Assembly: GCF_006716565.1 (NCBI RefSeq)
Contig: NZ_VFPG01000001.1
Span: 2,108,001-2,172,000 of the forward strand
Source of the DNA: Nocardia bhagyanarayanae
GTDB lineage: Bacteria; Actinomycetota; Actinomycetes; Mycobacteriales; Mycobacteriaceae
Direction: 5' to 3'
Length of the DNA stretch: 64,000 nt
In this document: positions 25,053 through 34,129 of the stretch, piece after piece
Layout: every line of letters starts with the position of its first letter
Numbering within the stretch: the first letter of the stretch is position 1
Notes under the pieces: generated by a model
Seen by the model: the letters and a program-made list of their open reading frames with translations, nothing else
Database searches by the model: none
Told to the model about the DNA's origin: nothing
Position numbers and translations under genes: made by a program

Positions 25053-25661
25053 ATGGCTGGCGATGCGGCGGGCCGCGCACCCGAATCCGTCGATCAAGGG
25101 TGGCGTGTGCTGCGCAGGCTGGCCGGTCGGCACGCCGGATTCTTCACCACCCGCCAGGTGCTGCGGACGGGGTGCGAGGCCAAGGTACGGGCCGGGCTGG
25201 GGGATGGATCGGTGACCAGGGCCGGTGTCGGGATGCTGCGGCTGACCGAATGGCCCGATGGTCCGCTGGACGAATACGCGATGTGGGCGGCCTGGTTCGA
25301 CGGCGCCGCGGCGGTCTCGCACCACAGCGCTGCCGAGTTGCACGGCATGGGCCGGTTGCGCCCACGTTTCCTGCACCTGTCGGTCGGCGCGGGACGCCCG
25401 CCCGTGACCCCGCGGCTCGTGGTGCTGCGCCGCCCGCTGATCGGCTCGGACGTGGAATCGGCGGGTGCGTTCCTGGTGACCACGCCGGTGCGCACCGTGC
25501 TCGACCTGGCCGAGGCCGACATCGGGCAGACGGCGCTGAACGAGGTGGTCGGCGACGCGGTCGCCATCAACCGGTGCGCGGGCGCGGAAATCCGTTCGGC
25601 CAGCGTACGTCTGCCGCCGCGGGCCGCCGCCAGGGTGCACCGCGCGCTCACGGGATTGTGA
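25053..25661 (+). CDS. AbiEi-antitoxin-like protein without an obvious toxin partner
   Basis: The 202-residue protein starts with a winged helix of the AbiEi type (GWRVLRRLAGRHAGFFTTRQ, then VRAGLGDGSVTRAGVGMLRL), followed by a restriction-endonuclease-like region (WAAWFDGAAAVSHHSAAELH, TTPVRTVLDLAE). Such proteins occur as type IV antitoxins or as stand-alone DNA-binding proteins. No AbiEii nucleotidyltransferase toxin lies on either side. ATG 25053 is preceded by TAGCCT (25040-25045) with seven bases between, and no Shine-Dalgarno, so it is probably leaderless. Confidence 0.72.
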   Translation: MAGDAAGRAPESVDQGWRVLRRLAGRHAGFFTTRQVLRTGCEAKVRAGLGDGSVTRAGVGMLRLTEWPDGPLDEYAMWAAWFDGAAAVSHHSAAELHGMGRLRPRFLHLSVGAGRPPVTPRLVVLRRPLIGSDVESAGAFLVTTPVRTVLDLAEADIGQTALNEVVGDAVAINRCAGAEIRSASVRLPPRAAARVHRALTGL

Positions 25662-25752
25662 GGCGCGCGGTGAGTGCGGTCATCCGTTTCGGCTATGAAT
25701 TCGAGGTCCGTCCGGTTTTGCCGGGCGCGTAATCGTGGCAGGGTGACTGATC

Positions 25753-27246
25753 ATGGGGTCGGTAGGTGCGGGTAGGTGGGATCTCGTCTTTCCGTCCGGA
25801 GCGCCCGATCGGGTCGGTGACATGTTCGCCACCGCCGTGGTCGCCGACGCCGTGCGCCGCTACGACGCCGATCTCGCGCAATGGGTGGAGACCTGCCGCG
25901 ACTGGTCGCGCCAATACCGCCCGGTGTTCCGCGGGATGACCGCGCTGGCGGCCAGCTCGCCCGACGCGTCGGTGGGCAGCGCGCGCGAAGGGCTGCGCGC
26001 CGCCCGGAACCTGCTGCGCTTCGTCACCGGGTACACGGTGGAACCGTTGCACGGTGTGGAGATCGCATCGGTCGCCGCCGACGGACCGGATACCGGAACG
26101 GCGCGCGGCACCGGGAAATCCGCACGGCGCCTGGAAGTTCCGTTTCGCGGCGCCGTGCTCGCCGAGGAGTCCTTGCAACGCGAGCTGACCGATTGGCGGC
26201 AGCGCGGCATCGTGGAGCCTGGTTTCGCGGCCGCGGTGGAACGGGTGATCGATCATCCGGAGTGGTTGGCGCTGCCCGGATTTCGGGTCGTCGTCGCCGG
26301 TGCCGGTGAGCTGACGCCCTTGCGCCCGCTGCTGCGCTGGGGCGCCGACGTGCTCGCGGTGGCGCGGCCGGGACCCGCCCGCTGGCGCGAGTTGGTGGGG
26401 GAGGCCGAAGCCGGCGGGGGCGTGCTGCGCTATCCGCTGGTCGACGGGCAGCCCGGTGCCGACATCACCACCCAGTTCCCAGCGCTGGTGCACTGGATTC
26501 GAGAACACCTCGGCGGGGACGCTTTTCCGGTGTTCGGCGGCTACGTCACGCGGCGCGGCCCGGGCGGTGTCCGGCTCGCCGTCGCCCTCGACCTGCTCGC
26601 CGCCGATCTGCTCGCCGCGCGCCCCGACACCGCGCTGGCCGGAATCGGATCGCCGACGGACTGCTACGCCGTGCCGGAGTCCGTAGTCGCACAGGCGCAT
26701 TCGCGTCTACACGGACGCGGGGCGCGCGGTTTTGCCCAAGACGCGCTGCGCGTACTCACCCGATCCGCGCTGTATCGGCCCAACTACCGGACCCGAGTCA
26801 CCGACGCCGCCGGCGCGTGCTGGTCGGTCGCCGACGCGCTCTTCCTGCCGCAAGGTCCGAATCACGTTCTGGCTCAGCGGATTCTGCGCTGGCGCGCGAT
26901 CGCCGCATGGGACGCGGGGCACATCGTCTCGTACACCGTCGCGCCGCCGACCTGGACCCGCGCGGTTCGCGCCCAGCGCTCCCTGGCCGCCGCGTATCGC
27001 AGCGCGCACCGCTTCGGCATGGAGATCTTCGAACCCGACACCGCGCGCACGCTGCTCGCCGCCAAACTGGTCGCCGACCTCAACGACCCGGCACCGGCCG
27101 ATCCGAATCCCGAATCGCTCTTCGCGAGCGGCGCCGCGCACGGCGGGCTCTGGTCGCTGCCGTTCGAGCCGCGCTCCATCCTCCCCGTCGCCATCGCCAC
27201 CGGACAGCTGCGCGGGCTGCTGCACCGCGACGAAACCGTTCAGTGA
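25753..27246 (+). CDS. Conserved hypothetical protein with a Rossmann-like segment
   Basis: This 497-residue protein is clearly coding but I cannot name its family. Around residues 178-200 it has a Rossmann-like beta-alpha-beta (FRVVVAGAGELTPLRPLLRW, GADVLAVARPG), and later IREHLGGDAFPVFGGYVTRR and YRTRVTDAAGACWSVADALF. No membrane segment or signal peptide is evident. A nucleotide- or SAM-linked enzyme is possible. ATG 25753 is chosen because the nearby GTG at 25743 soon hits a stop. It is convergent with the methyltransferase on its right and overlaps that gene's end by 7 bp. Confidence 0.7.
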   Translation: MGSVGAGRWDLVFPSGAPDRVGDMFATAVVADAVRRYDADLAQWVETCRDWSRQYRPVFRGMTALAASSPDASVGSAREGLRAARNLLRFVTGYTVEPLHGVEIASVAADGPDTGTARGTGKSARRLEVPFRGAVLAEESLQRELTDWRQRGIVEPGFAAAVERVIDHPEWLALPGFRVVVAGAGELTPLRPLLRWGADVLAVARPGPARWRELVGEAEAGGGVLRYPLVDGQPGADITTQFPALVHWIREHLGGDAFPVFGGYVTRRGPGGVRLAVALDLLAADLLAARPDTALAGIGSPTDCYAVPESVVAQAHSRLHGRGARGFAQDALRVLTRSALYRPNYRTRVTDAAGACWSVADALFLPQGPNHVLAQRILRWRAIAAWDAGHIVSYTVAPPTWTRAVRAQRSLAAAYRSAHRFGMEIFEPDTARTLLAAKLVADLNDPAPADPNPESLFASGAAHGGLWSLPFEPRSILPVAIATGQLRGLLHRDETVQ

Positions 27247-28040
27247 CGCGGCGCGACCACCGACCACGGCACCGACAGCACACAATCCCGCATCCGCCTG
27301 CGGTACTCCCGCACCGGAAACCCTTGCGCACGTAGCTGTTCCGCGGCGGCGCGCCAGCGAACCCGCGGACCGAACGGAGCGAGCGGCGCGGCGTGCGAGT
27401 ACGCGCGATCGGCTGCGGTGAGCAAGGCGTGGATCGGTTCGCCGGGCACATTCCGGTGGATGAGCGCCTTCGGCAGCCGCTCGGCGATGTCGGAGGGCCG
27501 CTCGACGGTGAACGGATCCCACGCCAGCGTCAGCGAGAGCGGGCCGGAGCGGTCCAGTAGTACCCAGGCGCTGCGGCGGCCCAACTCGTCACAGGTGCCG
27601 TCGACCAGCAGGCCGTCGGGAGCCATGGCGGAAAGGATGGTCGACCAGGCGTCCGGCACGGCCGACTCGGGATACTGGCGCAGCACGTTGAACGCGCGCA
27701 CGAGCACGGGACGCAGACCGGCCAGCTCGAAACCGCCCCTGGCGAAGGTGACGCCGTCGCGACCGGGCACCACCCGATCCGGATCGATCTCCAGACCCAC
27801 CATCCGCAGGTCCGGCCGTACCCTGCGCAGCCTGCCCGCCAGCTCGAAGGTGGTCCACGGACTCGCGCCGTAACCGAGGTCGACCACCAGCGGATCGGGC
27901 GCCGCCGACAGGCGCGCGGTGACCAGCTCGTCGTGCATCAGCCAACGATCGCTGCGCCGCAGCCGGTTGACGCCGGTGGTCCCCCTGGTGATCGTGCCGA
28001 TAGGTCTGCTCAGCTGGTCGGGTTTCGCTCTTCCAGCCAC
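27240..28040 (-). CDS. Class I SAM-dependent methyltransferase-like protein
   Basis: The 266-residue product starts VAGRAKPDQLSRPIGTITRG followed by TTGVNRLRRSDRWL. It then has a glycine-rich motif I (VVDLGYGASPWTTFELAGRL, about residues 51-70), an acidic motif II (MVGLEIDPDRV), and a later strand GLLVDGTCDELGRRSAWVLL. The SAM-binding layout is clear; the acceptor is unknown. Its start overlaps the end of the DUF2505 gene by 31 bp, so the two are probably co-transcribed. An internal ATG would remove the conserved-looking N-terminal block, so I keep the GTG at 28040. Confidence 0.78.
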   Translation of the reverse strand: MAGRAKPDQLSRPIGTITRGTTGVNRLRRSDRWLMHDELVTARLSAAPDPLVVDLGYGASPWTTFELAGRLRRVRPDLRMVGLEIDPDRVVPGRDGVTFARGGFELAGLRPVLVRAFNVLRQYPESAVPDAWSTILSAMAPDGLLVDGTCDELGRRSAWVLLDRSGPLSLTLAWDPFTVERPSDIAERLPKALIHRNVPGEPIHALLTAADRAYSHAAPLAPFGPRVRWRAAAEQLRAQGFPVREYRRRMRDCVLSVPWSVVAPRH

Positions 28041-28531
28041 TTCACGGTTTCCTCGGCCTCGCCGCGGAACAGATCGACGAGGTTCACCAACATCAACTGC
28101 TCGAGGCGCGGACCCACCATAGGGATGAACACCTTCGCCTCCGAGGAGAAGCGCATGGTGCAGCCGGTCTCGGTGGGGAAGAGCTTGATGGTGCCGCCCA
28201 GGCTGCCCGGCCCGGCCGGAATCGAGGCCGAGAACTTACCGACGGTCTCCTCGCCGTTGTACGGGCCCCAGCTCTCCTTGCGGGTGATGATCATGTCCTT
28301 GCGCATCACGGTCTGCGCGATCTCCGGCAGCATCTCGCGCGGCAGGGTGTGATGCAGCACCACCTCGATCCCGGAATCGCTCACCTCGAGGCTCGTCACC
28401 TCGTTGCCCGGCGTGTACTTCCGCATCTCGGCGACCCGCGCGTCCCAGTACTCACGGGTCGACAGCGCCTCGTACAGCTCCTTGGTGGTGTGCAGCGGGT
28501 AGCGGGCGGAGTAGTCCAGTCGGCGTGCCAT
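28010..28531 (-). CDS. DUF2505-family protein (Rv0481c-like), copy 1
   Basis: The 173-residue protein begins MARRLDYSARYPLHTTKELY and has the SRPBCC/START-like pattern of DUF2505: EYWDARVAEMRKYTPGNEVT, DMIITRKESWGP, and a long C-terminal helix (LMLVNLVDLFRGEAEETVKW). Such folds bind hydrophobic ligands, but none is known here. TAATCT ends seven bases before ATG 28531 and no Shine-Dalgarno is present, pointing to a leaderless message. It is paralogous to the next gene upstream. Confidence 0.82.
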   Translation of the reverse strand: MARRLDYSARYPLHTTKELYEALSTREYWDARVAEMRKYTPGNEVTSLEVSDSGIEVVLHHTLPREMLPEIAQTVMRKDMIITRKESWGPYNGEETVGKFSASIPAGPGSLGGTIKLFPTETGCTMRFSSEAKVFIPMVGPRLEQLMLVNLVDLFRGEAEETVKWLEERNPTS

Positions 28532-28569
28532 TCGGCAAAGATTACTGGGTGGCGGTCGGCACCCGATCC

Positions 28570-29055
28570 TCAGTGCTGGGACAGCCAGGTGTTGGTGAAC
28601 TCTTCCTCCGACTGGAGAAGTTCGGTGAGACGTTCCTGAATGGCGGCTTCGATCTTGCTGCCGAAGATCGGGACCTTCACTTCGATGTTGCCGTCGACGG
28701 TGGCGGTGGCGGCGGTGTCGTCGCCGGTCAGAGTGATGGTGCCCCGCATGGTGGCCGGGGCGCCCTCGACGCGGACATCGAAGGCAGCGGTGTCGCCGGT
28801 CCAGTTCTCGGTGCGCGGGATGATCAGGTCGCCGGGGCGCACCGCGGTGATGGCGGGCGGCAGCAGTTCGGCGGCGATGGCCTGCACCATCTCGATGCGC
28901 ACTTGGTCGCCCTGCACGGTGACCGATTCGAGGCGGGCGTTCGGTCCCCCGACCTCGGCGATGCGGTCCTTCCAGTACTGCTCGTCGGCGAAGGCCGCGC
29001 GCACGGCGGCGACCGGGTGGGAGTAGCGGGCCGTGAACGCCAAGGGTGTAGCCAT
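28570..29055 (-). CDS. DUF2505-family protein, copy 2
   Basis: The 161-residue protein aligns with its downstream neighbour in layout: [60 protein letters not shown] and a terminal helix [18 protein letters not shown]. The two genes are a tandem duplication separated by 38 bp. The minus-strand -10 TAGCGT (29069-29064) lies eight bases before ATG 29055 and overlaps the plus-strand -10 of murB, so the two promoters are back to back. Confidence 0.82.
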   Translation of the reverse strand: MATPLAFTARYSHPVAAVRAAFADEQYWKDRIAEVGGPNARLESVTVQGDQVRIEMVQAIAAELLPPAITAVRPGDLIIPRTENWTGDTAAFDVRVEGAPATMRGTITLTGDDTAATATVDGNIEVKVPIFGSKIEAAIQERLTELLQSEEEFTNTWLSQH

Positions 29056-29063
29056 GGTTGGAC

Positions 29064-29073
29064 ACGCTACCGT
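29064..29073. promoter_or_regulatory. Overlapping divergent -10 boxes of murB and the DUF2505 gene
   Basis: TACCGT (29068-29073) ends seven bases before the murB GTG. On the other strand TAGCGT (29069 to 29064) ends eight bases before the DUF2505 ATG. The boxes share two base pairs, so polymerase can occupy only one direction at a time. Confidence 0.55.
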
Positions 29074-29080
29074 CTGGAGC

Positions 29081-30187
29081 GTGCGAACTTCACGTGTGGT
29101 GGCGACCGATCAGGCGCGCGACGTGCTGGCCGACACCGGTGCGCTGGTGCGCGACGAGGTGCGGCTTGCCGAGCTGACCACGCTACGGGTCGGCGGCCCC
29201 GCGCTGGTCGCCGAGTGCGCGTCGACGCAGTCCGTGGTGGCGACGGTGCGCGCCCTGGACGCGGCGGACATCCCGGTGCTGCTGCTGGCGGGCGGCTCGA
29301 ACCTGCTGATCGGTGACGACGGGTTCGACGGCGTCGTGGTGCGCATCGCGACCGAGGACGTCCAGATCGGCGCGGACGGCGTGGTCGCGGAGGCGGGCGC
29401 GAACTGGGACGCCGTGGTCGCCGCGACCGTGGCGGCCGGCCTAGGCGGTCTCGAATGCCTTTCGGGCATACCGGGTTCCGCGGGCGCGACACCGGTGCAG
29501 AACGTGGGCGCCTACGGCGTCGAGGTAGCCGATCTGCTGCGCCGGGTGCGGCTGCTCGACCGCGCGAGCGGCGAGATCCGCTGGGTGGAGCCCGCCGAAC
29601 TGGGCTTCGGCTACCGCACCAGCGTGCTCAAGCACCGCGACGACGCGGTCGTGCTCGACGTGGATTTCGCGCTGAACGCGGGCGGGGCGAGCGCACCGCT
29701 GCGCTACGGCGAACTGACCAGGGTCCTGGACGCCACCGAGGGCGAGACCAAGCCCGCCGCGGCCGTGCGGGACGCGGTGCTTCGCCTGCGCGCGGGCAAG
29801 GGCATGGTGCTCGACGCCGCCGATCACGACACCTGGAGTGCGGGCTCGTTCTTCACCAACCCGGTGGTCCCGCACGCGCGCGTGCCCGAGGTGCGGGCCG
29901 CGATCGCGGCACATGTGGGTGAAGTCACGATTCCCACCTACCCGGCCGAGGACGGCGTGAAGTTCTCCGCGGGCTGGTTGATCGAACGAGCGGGCTTCGC
30001 CAAGGGCTTCCCCGGCCCGGACGCCGCCGCCCGGCTCTCCACGAAACACACGCTGGCTCTGACGAATCGGGGCGACGCCACCGCCGAGGACTTGGTGGCG
30101 CTCGCCCGCACGGTGCGCGACGGCGTGGCGGAGCGTTTCGGCATCCGGCTCGAACCCGAGCCCGTCACCGTCGGCGTCACGCTGTAA
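29081..30187 (+). CDS. murB: UDP-N-acetylenolpyruvoylglucosamine reductase
   Basis: MurB reduces UDP-GlcNAc-enolpyruvate to UDP-MurNAc with FAD and NADPH, the second committed step of peptidoglycan synthesis. Seen here: the FAD-binding PP-type region ([57 protein letters not shown]), the catalytic serine region [13 protein letters not shown], and the C-terminal [20 protein letters not shown] and [12 protein letters not shown]. It is a normal-length type I MurB of 368 residues. GTG 29081 fits the leaderless -10 spacing better than the in-frame upstream GTG 29033 or ATG 29054, which would overlap the divergent gene. Confidence 0.95.
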   Translation: MRTSRVVATDQARDVLADTGALVRDEVRLAELTTLRVGGPALVAECASTQSVVATVRALDAADIPVLLLAGGSNLLIGDDGFDGVVVRIATEDVQIGADGVVAEAGANWDAVVAATVAAGLGGLECLSGIPGSAGATPVQNVGAYGVEVADLLRRVRLLDRASGEIRWVEPAELGFGYRTSVLKHRDDAVVLDVDFALNAGGASAPLRYGELTRVLDATEGETKPAAAVRDAVLRLRAGKGMVLDAADHDTWSAGSFFTNPVVPHARVPEVRAAIAAHVGEVTIPTYPAEDGVKFSAGWLIERAGFAKGFPGPDAAARLSTKHTLALTNRGDATAEDLVALARTVRDGVAERFGIRLEPEPVTVGVTL

Positions 30188-30213
30188 CCGGACGAAACGA
30201 CCGGCGCGCTTCG

Positions 30214-30232
30214 CGACCCGCCGATCGGGTCG
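30214..30232 (+). terminator. Short hairpin between murB and the L,D-transpeptidase
   Basis: CGACCCG (30214-30220) pairs with CGGGTCG (30226-30232) around CCGAT. It is just upstream of the -10 TAAATT (30244-30249) of the next gene. Confidence 0.5.
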
Positions 30233-30256
30233 TTCGCGAGGCGTAAATTCGATTCG

Positions 30257-31477
30257 GTGAGCAAGCGTCCCTTCTGCCGACCGGCGGCCGCCGTGTCGGC
30301 CGTGCTGATCGTCGTGATCGCCTTGGTGGCCGGTTGTTCCAGTGACAAGCCCGGCGGTGCGTCCGGTCCGGTGGCCGAAGTGACCATGAGCCCAGGTGAT
30401 GCCGACGAGAACGTCAACCCCGTCGCGCCCGTCTCCGTCACGGTCGCCGACGGAACCATCGCCCAGGTCGCGCTGACCAACGCGGCCGGCAAACAGGTGC
30501 AGGGCGAGCTCAGCCCCGACAAGCGCACCTTCCGCATCACCGAACCGCTCGGCTACGACGCCACCTACACGTGGTCGGGCACCGCCGTCGGCACCGACGG
30601 CAAGCCGGTCCCGATCGACGGCTCGTTCCACACGCTGGCGCCCAAGAGCACCGTTCCGGCGACGGTCAATATCGGCGACGGCCAAGAGGTCGGTATCGCC
30701 GCGCCGATCATCCTCCAGTTCAAGTCCTCGGTGACGAACAAGGCCGAGGTGGAGAAGGCCCTGACCGTCACCACCGATCCGCCCACCGAGGGCGCGTGGG
30801 CCTGGTTCCCCGACGACAACGGCGGTTCGCGCGTGCACTGGCGGCCCAAGCGGTACTGGACGCCGGGCACCACCGTGCACGTCGCGGCCCACCTCTACGG
30901 ACTGGATCTGGGCGGCGGCAATTACGGCTACTCCGACCTCACCTCGGACTTCCGCATCGGCCGAAGCCAGATCGTGTACGCCGACGCGCCGAGCCATCGC
31001 ATGCGGGTGGTGCAGGACGGTCGGACGATCTTCGATTTCGCCGTCAGCTACGGCCAGGGCAACGAGCCGCGCAATGTGACGCGATCGGGAATCCACGTGG
31101 TCACCGAGAAGTACGAGGACTTCCTGATGTCGAATCCGCCGTACTACACCAACGTCCGGGAACGCTGGGCGGTACGCATCTCCAACAACGGCGAATTCAT
31201 CCACGCCAATCCGGAATCCCTGTCGGCGCAGGGCTCGGCGAACGTCACCAACGGCTGCATCAACCTCTCGCCCGCCGACGCCCAGGCGTACTTCCCGACC
31301 GCGCGCTACGGCGACCCGGTCGAGGTCACCGGCACCACGATCCCGCTGTCCGCGGCCGACGGCGACCTCTACGACTGGACCATCGACTGGGAGACCTGGA
31401 AGAAGATGTCGGCGCTGGACGGTTCCTCGTCCCCGGTCGTCTCGGCGACACCGATCTCGCCGGGGCCGCCGCGTTAG
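30257..31477 (+). CDS. L,D-transpeptidase lipoprotein (LprQ/LdtMt5-like)
   Basis: The enzyme forms 3-3 cross-links between meso-diaminopimelate residues in the periplasm. The 406-residue product has a lipoprotein signal ([13 protein letters not shown], lipobox LVAGC with Cys27), an Ig-like domain (about 40-130), a second beta-rich domain, and a C-terminal YkuD domain. The catalytic motif has His316 (EFIHANPES) and Cys334 ([16 protein letters not shown]). The Thr-Asn before Gly-Cys replaces the more usual Ser-His, as in LdtMt5. TAAATT ends seven bases before GTG 30257 with no Shine-Dalgarno. It follows murB as in M. tuberculosis. Confidence 0.93.
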   Translation: MSKRPFCRPAAAVSAVLIVVIALVAGCSSDKPGGASGPVAEVTMSPGDADENVNPVAPVSVTVADGTIAQVALTNAAGKQVQGELSPDKRTFRITEPLGYDATYTWSGTAVGTDGKPVPIDGSFHTLAPKSTVPATVNIGDGQEVGIAAPIILQFKSSVTNKAEVEKALTVTTDPPTEGAWAWFPDDNGGSRVHWRPKRYWTPGTTVHVAAHLYGLDLGGGNYGYSDLTSDFRIGRSQIVYADAPSHRMRVVQDGRTIFDFAVSYGQGNEPRNVTRSGIHVVTEKYEDFLMSNPPYYTNVRERWAVRISNNGEFIHANPESLSAQGSANVTNGCINLSPADAQAYFPTARYGDPVEVTGTTIPLSAADGDLYDWTIDWETWKKMSALDGSSSPVVSATPISPGPPR

Positions 31478-31497
31478 GTGGTCTCCCCTCCGGCCAT

Positions 31498-31705
31498 CCG
31501 CGGCGAGGACGGACTTCATCCGGCTGTGCAGTCGCGATGGTGCAGCCCGCGCGTCGGGCAGGGGCGCTTCGAGTTTCGCTCACCCACGGACCCGCCGGAC
31601 GAACAAGTGCTGATTCGCGCGCAGACTGTCGGCGGAGCTTCGTCCGGCTTGGGCATACCGGCATCCCGGCCGTGCGCGGAGTTCGTCCGGCCGGTGCGAG
31701 CGCGT
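31498..31705 (-). repeat. Decayed inverted copies of the 60-bp dispersed repeat
   Basis: On the minus strand the segments GCCGGATGAAGTCCGTCCTC (near 31525), GCCGGACGAAGCTCCGCCGA (near 31650) and GCCGGACGAACTCCGCGCAC-GGCCG (near 31700) match the start or middle of the reference copy at 4631. The 237-bp gap holds no gene. Confidence 0.5.
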
Positions 31706-31714
31706 TAGGTCGGC

Positions 31715-32176
31715 CTACTGGTGCGAGCTGCCGAGTGTCGGGTCGACCCGGTCCATCTTCGCCAGAGTCTCCGCGTTGTTGGCGGCGCGGGCGTCGGCGC
31801 TCTGCTTGGCGAGCAGGTCGCGGATCTCGATGAGCAGTTCGGTCTCGGTGGGCTCGGCGGCCTTGGTGGTGCCGAACCGGTTCTTCAGGGTCTTCATCGG
31901 CATGATGAGCACGAAGTAGAGGACCGCGGCGATCATCACGAAGTCGATGATCGCGGTGACGATCGGGCCGACGGCGATGAAGGTCGCGGGTTTGCTGGAC
32001 ACCAGGTGGAAGCCGAGGCCGAGCTCGTTCGCATTGCCGAAAACGGCGAGCAACGGGTTGACCACGCCCTTGGTCACCGCGGTCACCACCGCCGTGAACG
32101 CGGTACCCATCACCACCGCCACGGCCAGGTCGATGACATTGCCGCGCATCAGGAACTCTTTGAAGCCCTTGAGCAT
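31715..32176 (-). CDS. mscL: Large-conductance mechanosensitive channel
   Basis: MscL opens in the plasma membrane under turgor to release solutes during hypo-osmotic shock. The 153-residue protein has the amphipathic N-helix MLKGFKEFLMRGNVIDLAVA, the pore-lining TM1 (VIDLAVAVVMGTAFTAVVTA, about 14-33), a periplasmic loop, TM2 (IVTAIIDFVMIAAVLYFVLI) and the charged C-terminal bundle starting MPMKTLKNRF. ATG 32176 is the family start; a longer frame upstream is not conserved sequence. Confidence 0.95.
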   Translation of the reverse strand: MLKGFKEFLMRGNVIDLAVAVVMGTAFTAVVTAVTKGVVNPLLAVFGNANELGLGFHLVSSKPATFIAVGPIVTAIIDFVMIAAVLYFVLIMPMKTLKNRFGTTKAAEPTETELLIEIRDLLAKQSADARAANNAETLAKMDRVDPTLGSSHQ

Positions 32177-32329
32177 GAGTCGAACAACTCCAATCCGGTG
32201 AAGCCAAGTTTCGGAAAAACGATGCGATGCTAACCGCCACTCCGCAACTCGGCGAATTCTCAGCAAATCACCTGAGCCGGAAATCCCAGCAATCCGGACA
32301 CCAGCGCTCCCGCTGCCAGGACGGCCGGA

Positions 32330-32424
32330 ATCGACGGGAGTCGAATGGTGGCTCGTCGACCTCGAGATACCGCCATTCGACTACCGCCGGATCCATTTCT
32401 CTATCGAGGGCAGTCGAATGGTGG
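32330..32424. repeat. Composite palindromic element, copy C
   Basis: Arms ATCGACGGGAGTCGAATGGT-GG (32330-32351) and CGCCATTCGACTACCGCCGG-AT (32371-32392) are followed by ATTTCTCTATCGAGGGCAGT-CGAATGGTGG (32395-32424). Order and orientation match copy B. In the right-hand unit the second half has changed from AGAGAAAT to the CGAATGGTGG type, so the two sub-motifs recombine or convert. It lies 34 bp past the stop of the SDR gene. Confidence 0.82.
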
Positions 32425-32457
32425 TTGGCGCGACCGGGCCGTGTCGGCGATCGACTC

Positions 32458-33192
32458 TCAGGGGCGGCGCGCGAAGCGTCCGGGGTCGGCCTGGTCGCGC
32501 GGCTTCACGATGATCTGATCCAGATTGACGTGCGGCGGCCGCGAGGCCACGAACCCGACGATCTCGGCGATATCCGCCGCGACCAGCGGATCGATCCCCT
32601 CGTACACCTTCGCCGCCCGCTCCGCGTCACCGTCGAAACGCACCAGCGAGAACTCGGTTTCCACCGCGCCGGGCGCGATCTCGGTGAGCCGCACCGGTTT
32701 GCCGAGCAGTTCGCCGCGCAGGGTGCGGTGCAGCACGGCTTGGGCGTGCTTCGCCGAGGTGTAACCGGAACCGTTGTCGTAGGCGTGGAACGCGGCGACC
32801 GAGGTGATGGTGACGACCAGGCCGTCGCCGGAGTCGATCAGCTTGGGCAGCAACGCCTTCGTGACGCGCAGCGTGCCGAGCACGTTGGTCTCCCACATCC
32901 AGCGCCAGTCGTCGAGGTCGGCTTCGCTCACCGGCGCAAGGCCTTTCGCGCCGCCCGCGTTGTTGACCAGCACGTCGACCGACGGAACGGCGTCGGTGAA
33001 GGCCGCGACCGATTCGTCCGAGGTGACGTCGAGTTCGAGTGCGGTGCCGCCGATCTCGTCGGCGAGAGTCTTCAGCCGGTCGAGCCTGCGCGCGCCCACG
33101 TACACGTGGTAGCCCTGCGCGGCGAGTTCTCGCGCGGTGGCTTCCCCGATGCCGGAACTGGCTCCCGTGACGACGGCGGTGCGATTGCTCAT
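32458..33192 (-). CDS. Short-chain dehydrogenase/reductase (Rv0484c-like)
   Basis: This classical SDR of 244 residues has the NAD(P)-binding TGASSGIG motif (VVTGASSGIGEATARELAAQ, residues 8-27), VLVNNAG, the catalytic serine in VVTITSVAAFHAYDNGSGYT and the YxxxK pair in GYTSAKHAQAV. The preference for NADP is suggested by the arginine pair in VGARRLDRL. The substrate is unknown. TAGGAT lies six bases before ATG 33192 (leaderless type). It is divergent from the hydrolase and holds the position of Rv0484c. Confidence 0.92.
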   Translation of the reverse strand: MSNRTAVVTGASSGIGEATARELAAQGYHVYVGARRLDRLKTLADEIGGTALELDVTSDESVAAFTDAVPSVDVLVNNAGGAKGLAPVSEADLDDWRWMWETNVLGTLRVTKALLPKLIDSGDGLVVTITSVAAFHAYDNGSGYTSAKHAQAVLHRTLRGELLGKPVRLTEIAPGAVETEFSLVRFDGDAERAAKVYEGIDPLVAADIAEIVGFVASRPPHVNLDQIIVKPRDQADPGRFARRP

Positions 33193-33288
33193 GGGGCGAT
33201 CCTAAGTGCGGAGCGTTTGCCGGTGTCGCGCGCTGTCGCGCGGATCACCCCGCGCGGATCGTCGGCGGGCGGCCTTACGCTGGGTGGC

Positions 33289-34110
33289 ATGGCACTTCGG
33301 GAAGCGGTCAGCGCGGACGGCACCAGCATCGTCTATCGGGTCGACGGACCCGCCGATGGACGGCCGCTCGTCCTGGTACACGGATGGTCGGCCAGCCTGC
33401 GTTGCTGGGGCGGCGCGGCCGACGATCTGGCCGGTCGGTTCCGGGTGATCGCGCTGGATCTGCGCGGTCACGGCTATTCCGGCGTCCCGGAGAGCGGCTA
33501 CGACGATCCCAAGAACTGGGCCGCCGACATCGCCGCGGTGCTCGCGGCCGAGGGCATCGAGTCCGGCGCGGTCCTCCTCGGCTGGTCCTACGGCGGCATC
33601 GTGATCAGCGACTACCTCACCGCGTACGGCACCGGCGCGGTGTCGGGCGTCGTCTTCACCGGCTCGATGGCCAATATCGGACGCGACGTACCCGGCGCGG
33701 CGACCGGCTCGGCGATGCGGGAGGCAATCCCCGGCGTCTTCGAGACGAGCGCGGGCCGCGCCACCAGGGCCTTCGCCGCGTTCGGCAACGCCAACACGGG
33801 TCCGGGCGCGGACAAGGGCGAGGACGCCCAACGACTGTTCGGCATCAGCTTGGCCACCCCGCCCGCGGTGCGCAAGGCGCTGTTCTACCGTTCCGTCGAC
33901 AACACCGAAACCCTTCGCGCCCTGGACATTCCGGTCCTGGTGCTGCACGGCGACGCCGACCCCGTCGTGCCCATCGACAACGGCCGCTACATCGCCGAGA
34001 ACACCCCGCGTGCGCGCACCTCGTTCTGGCCGGGCGCGCAGCACGGATTGTTCATCGAGGACCGCCCGCGCTTCGTCGCCGAGGTCACCGAGTTCGTCGA
34101 GAGTTTGTAG
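33289..34110 (+). CDS. Alpha/beta hydrolase
   Basis: The 273-residue protein shows LVLVHGWSASLRCWGGAADD (oxyanion loop), ALDLRGHGYSGVPESG, the nucleophile elbow GWSYGG (GxSxG, Ser at about residue 106), acidic residue in VLVLHGDADPVVPI and histidine in GAQHGLFIEDRPRF. It resembles non-heme haloperoxidase/esterase-type hydrolases. The substrate is unknown. TACGCT (33276-33281) ends seven bases before ATG 33289 with no Shine-Dalgarno. A long repeat array follows its stop. Confidence 0.9.
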   Translation: MALREAVSADGTSIVYRVDGPADGRPLVLVHGWSASLRCWGGAADDLAGRFRVIALDLRGHGYSGVPESGYDDPKNWAADIAAVLAAEGIESGAVLLGWSYGGIVISDYLTAYGTGAVSGVVFTGSMANIGRDVPGAATGSAMREAIPGVFETSAGRATRAFAAFGNANTGPGADKGEDAQRLFGISLATPPAVRKALFYRSVDNTETLRALDIPVLVLHGDADPVVPIDNGRYIAENTPRARTSFWPGAQHGLFIEDRPRFVAEVTEFVESL

Positions 34111-34129
34111 CGGCACCGGTACCTACAGT

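Noticed and set aside
25053..25661. A complete type IV toxin-antitoxin pair
   Set aside because: The AbiEi-like protein has no AbiEii nucleotidyltransferase neighbour; the next gene is a 497-residue protein with a Rossmann-like segment.
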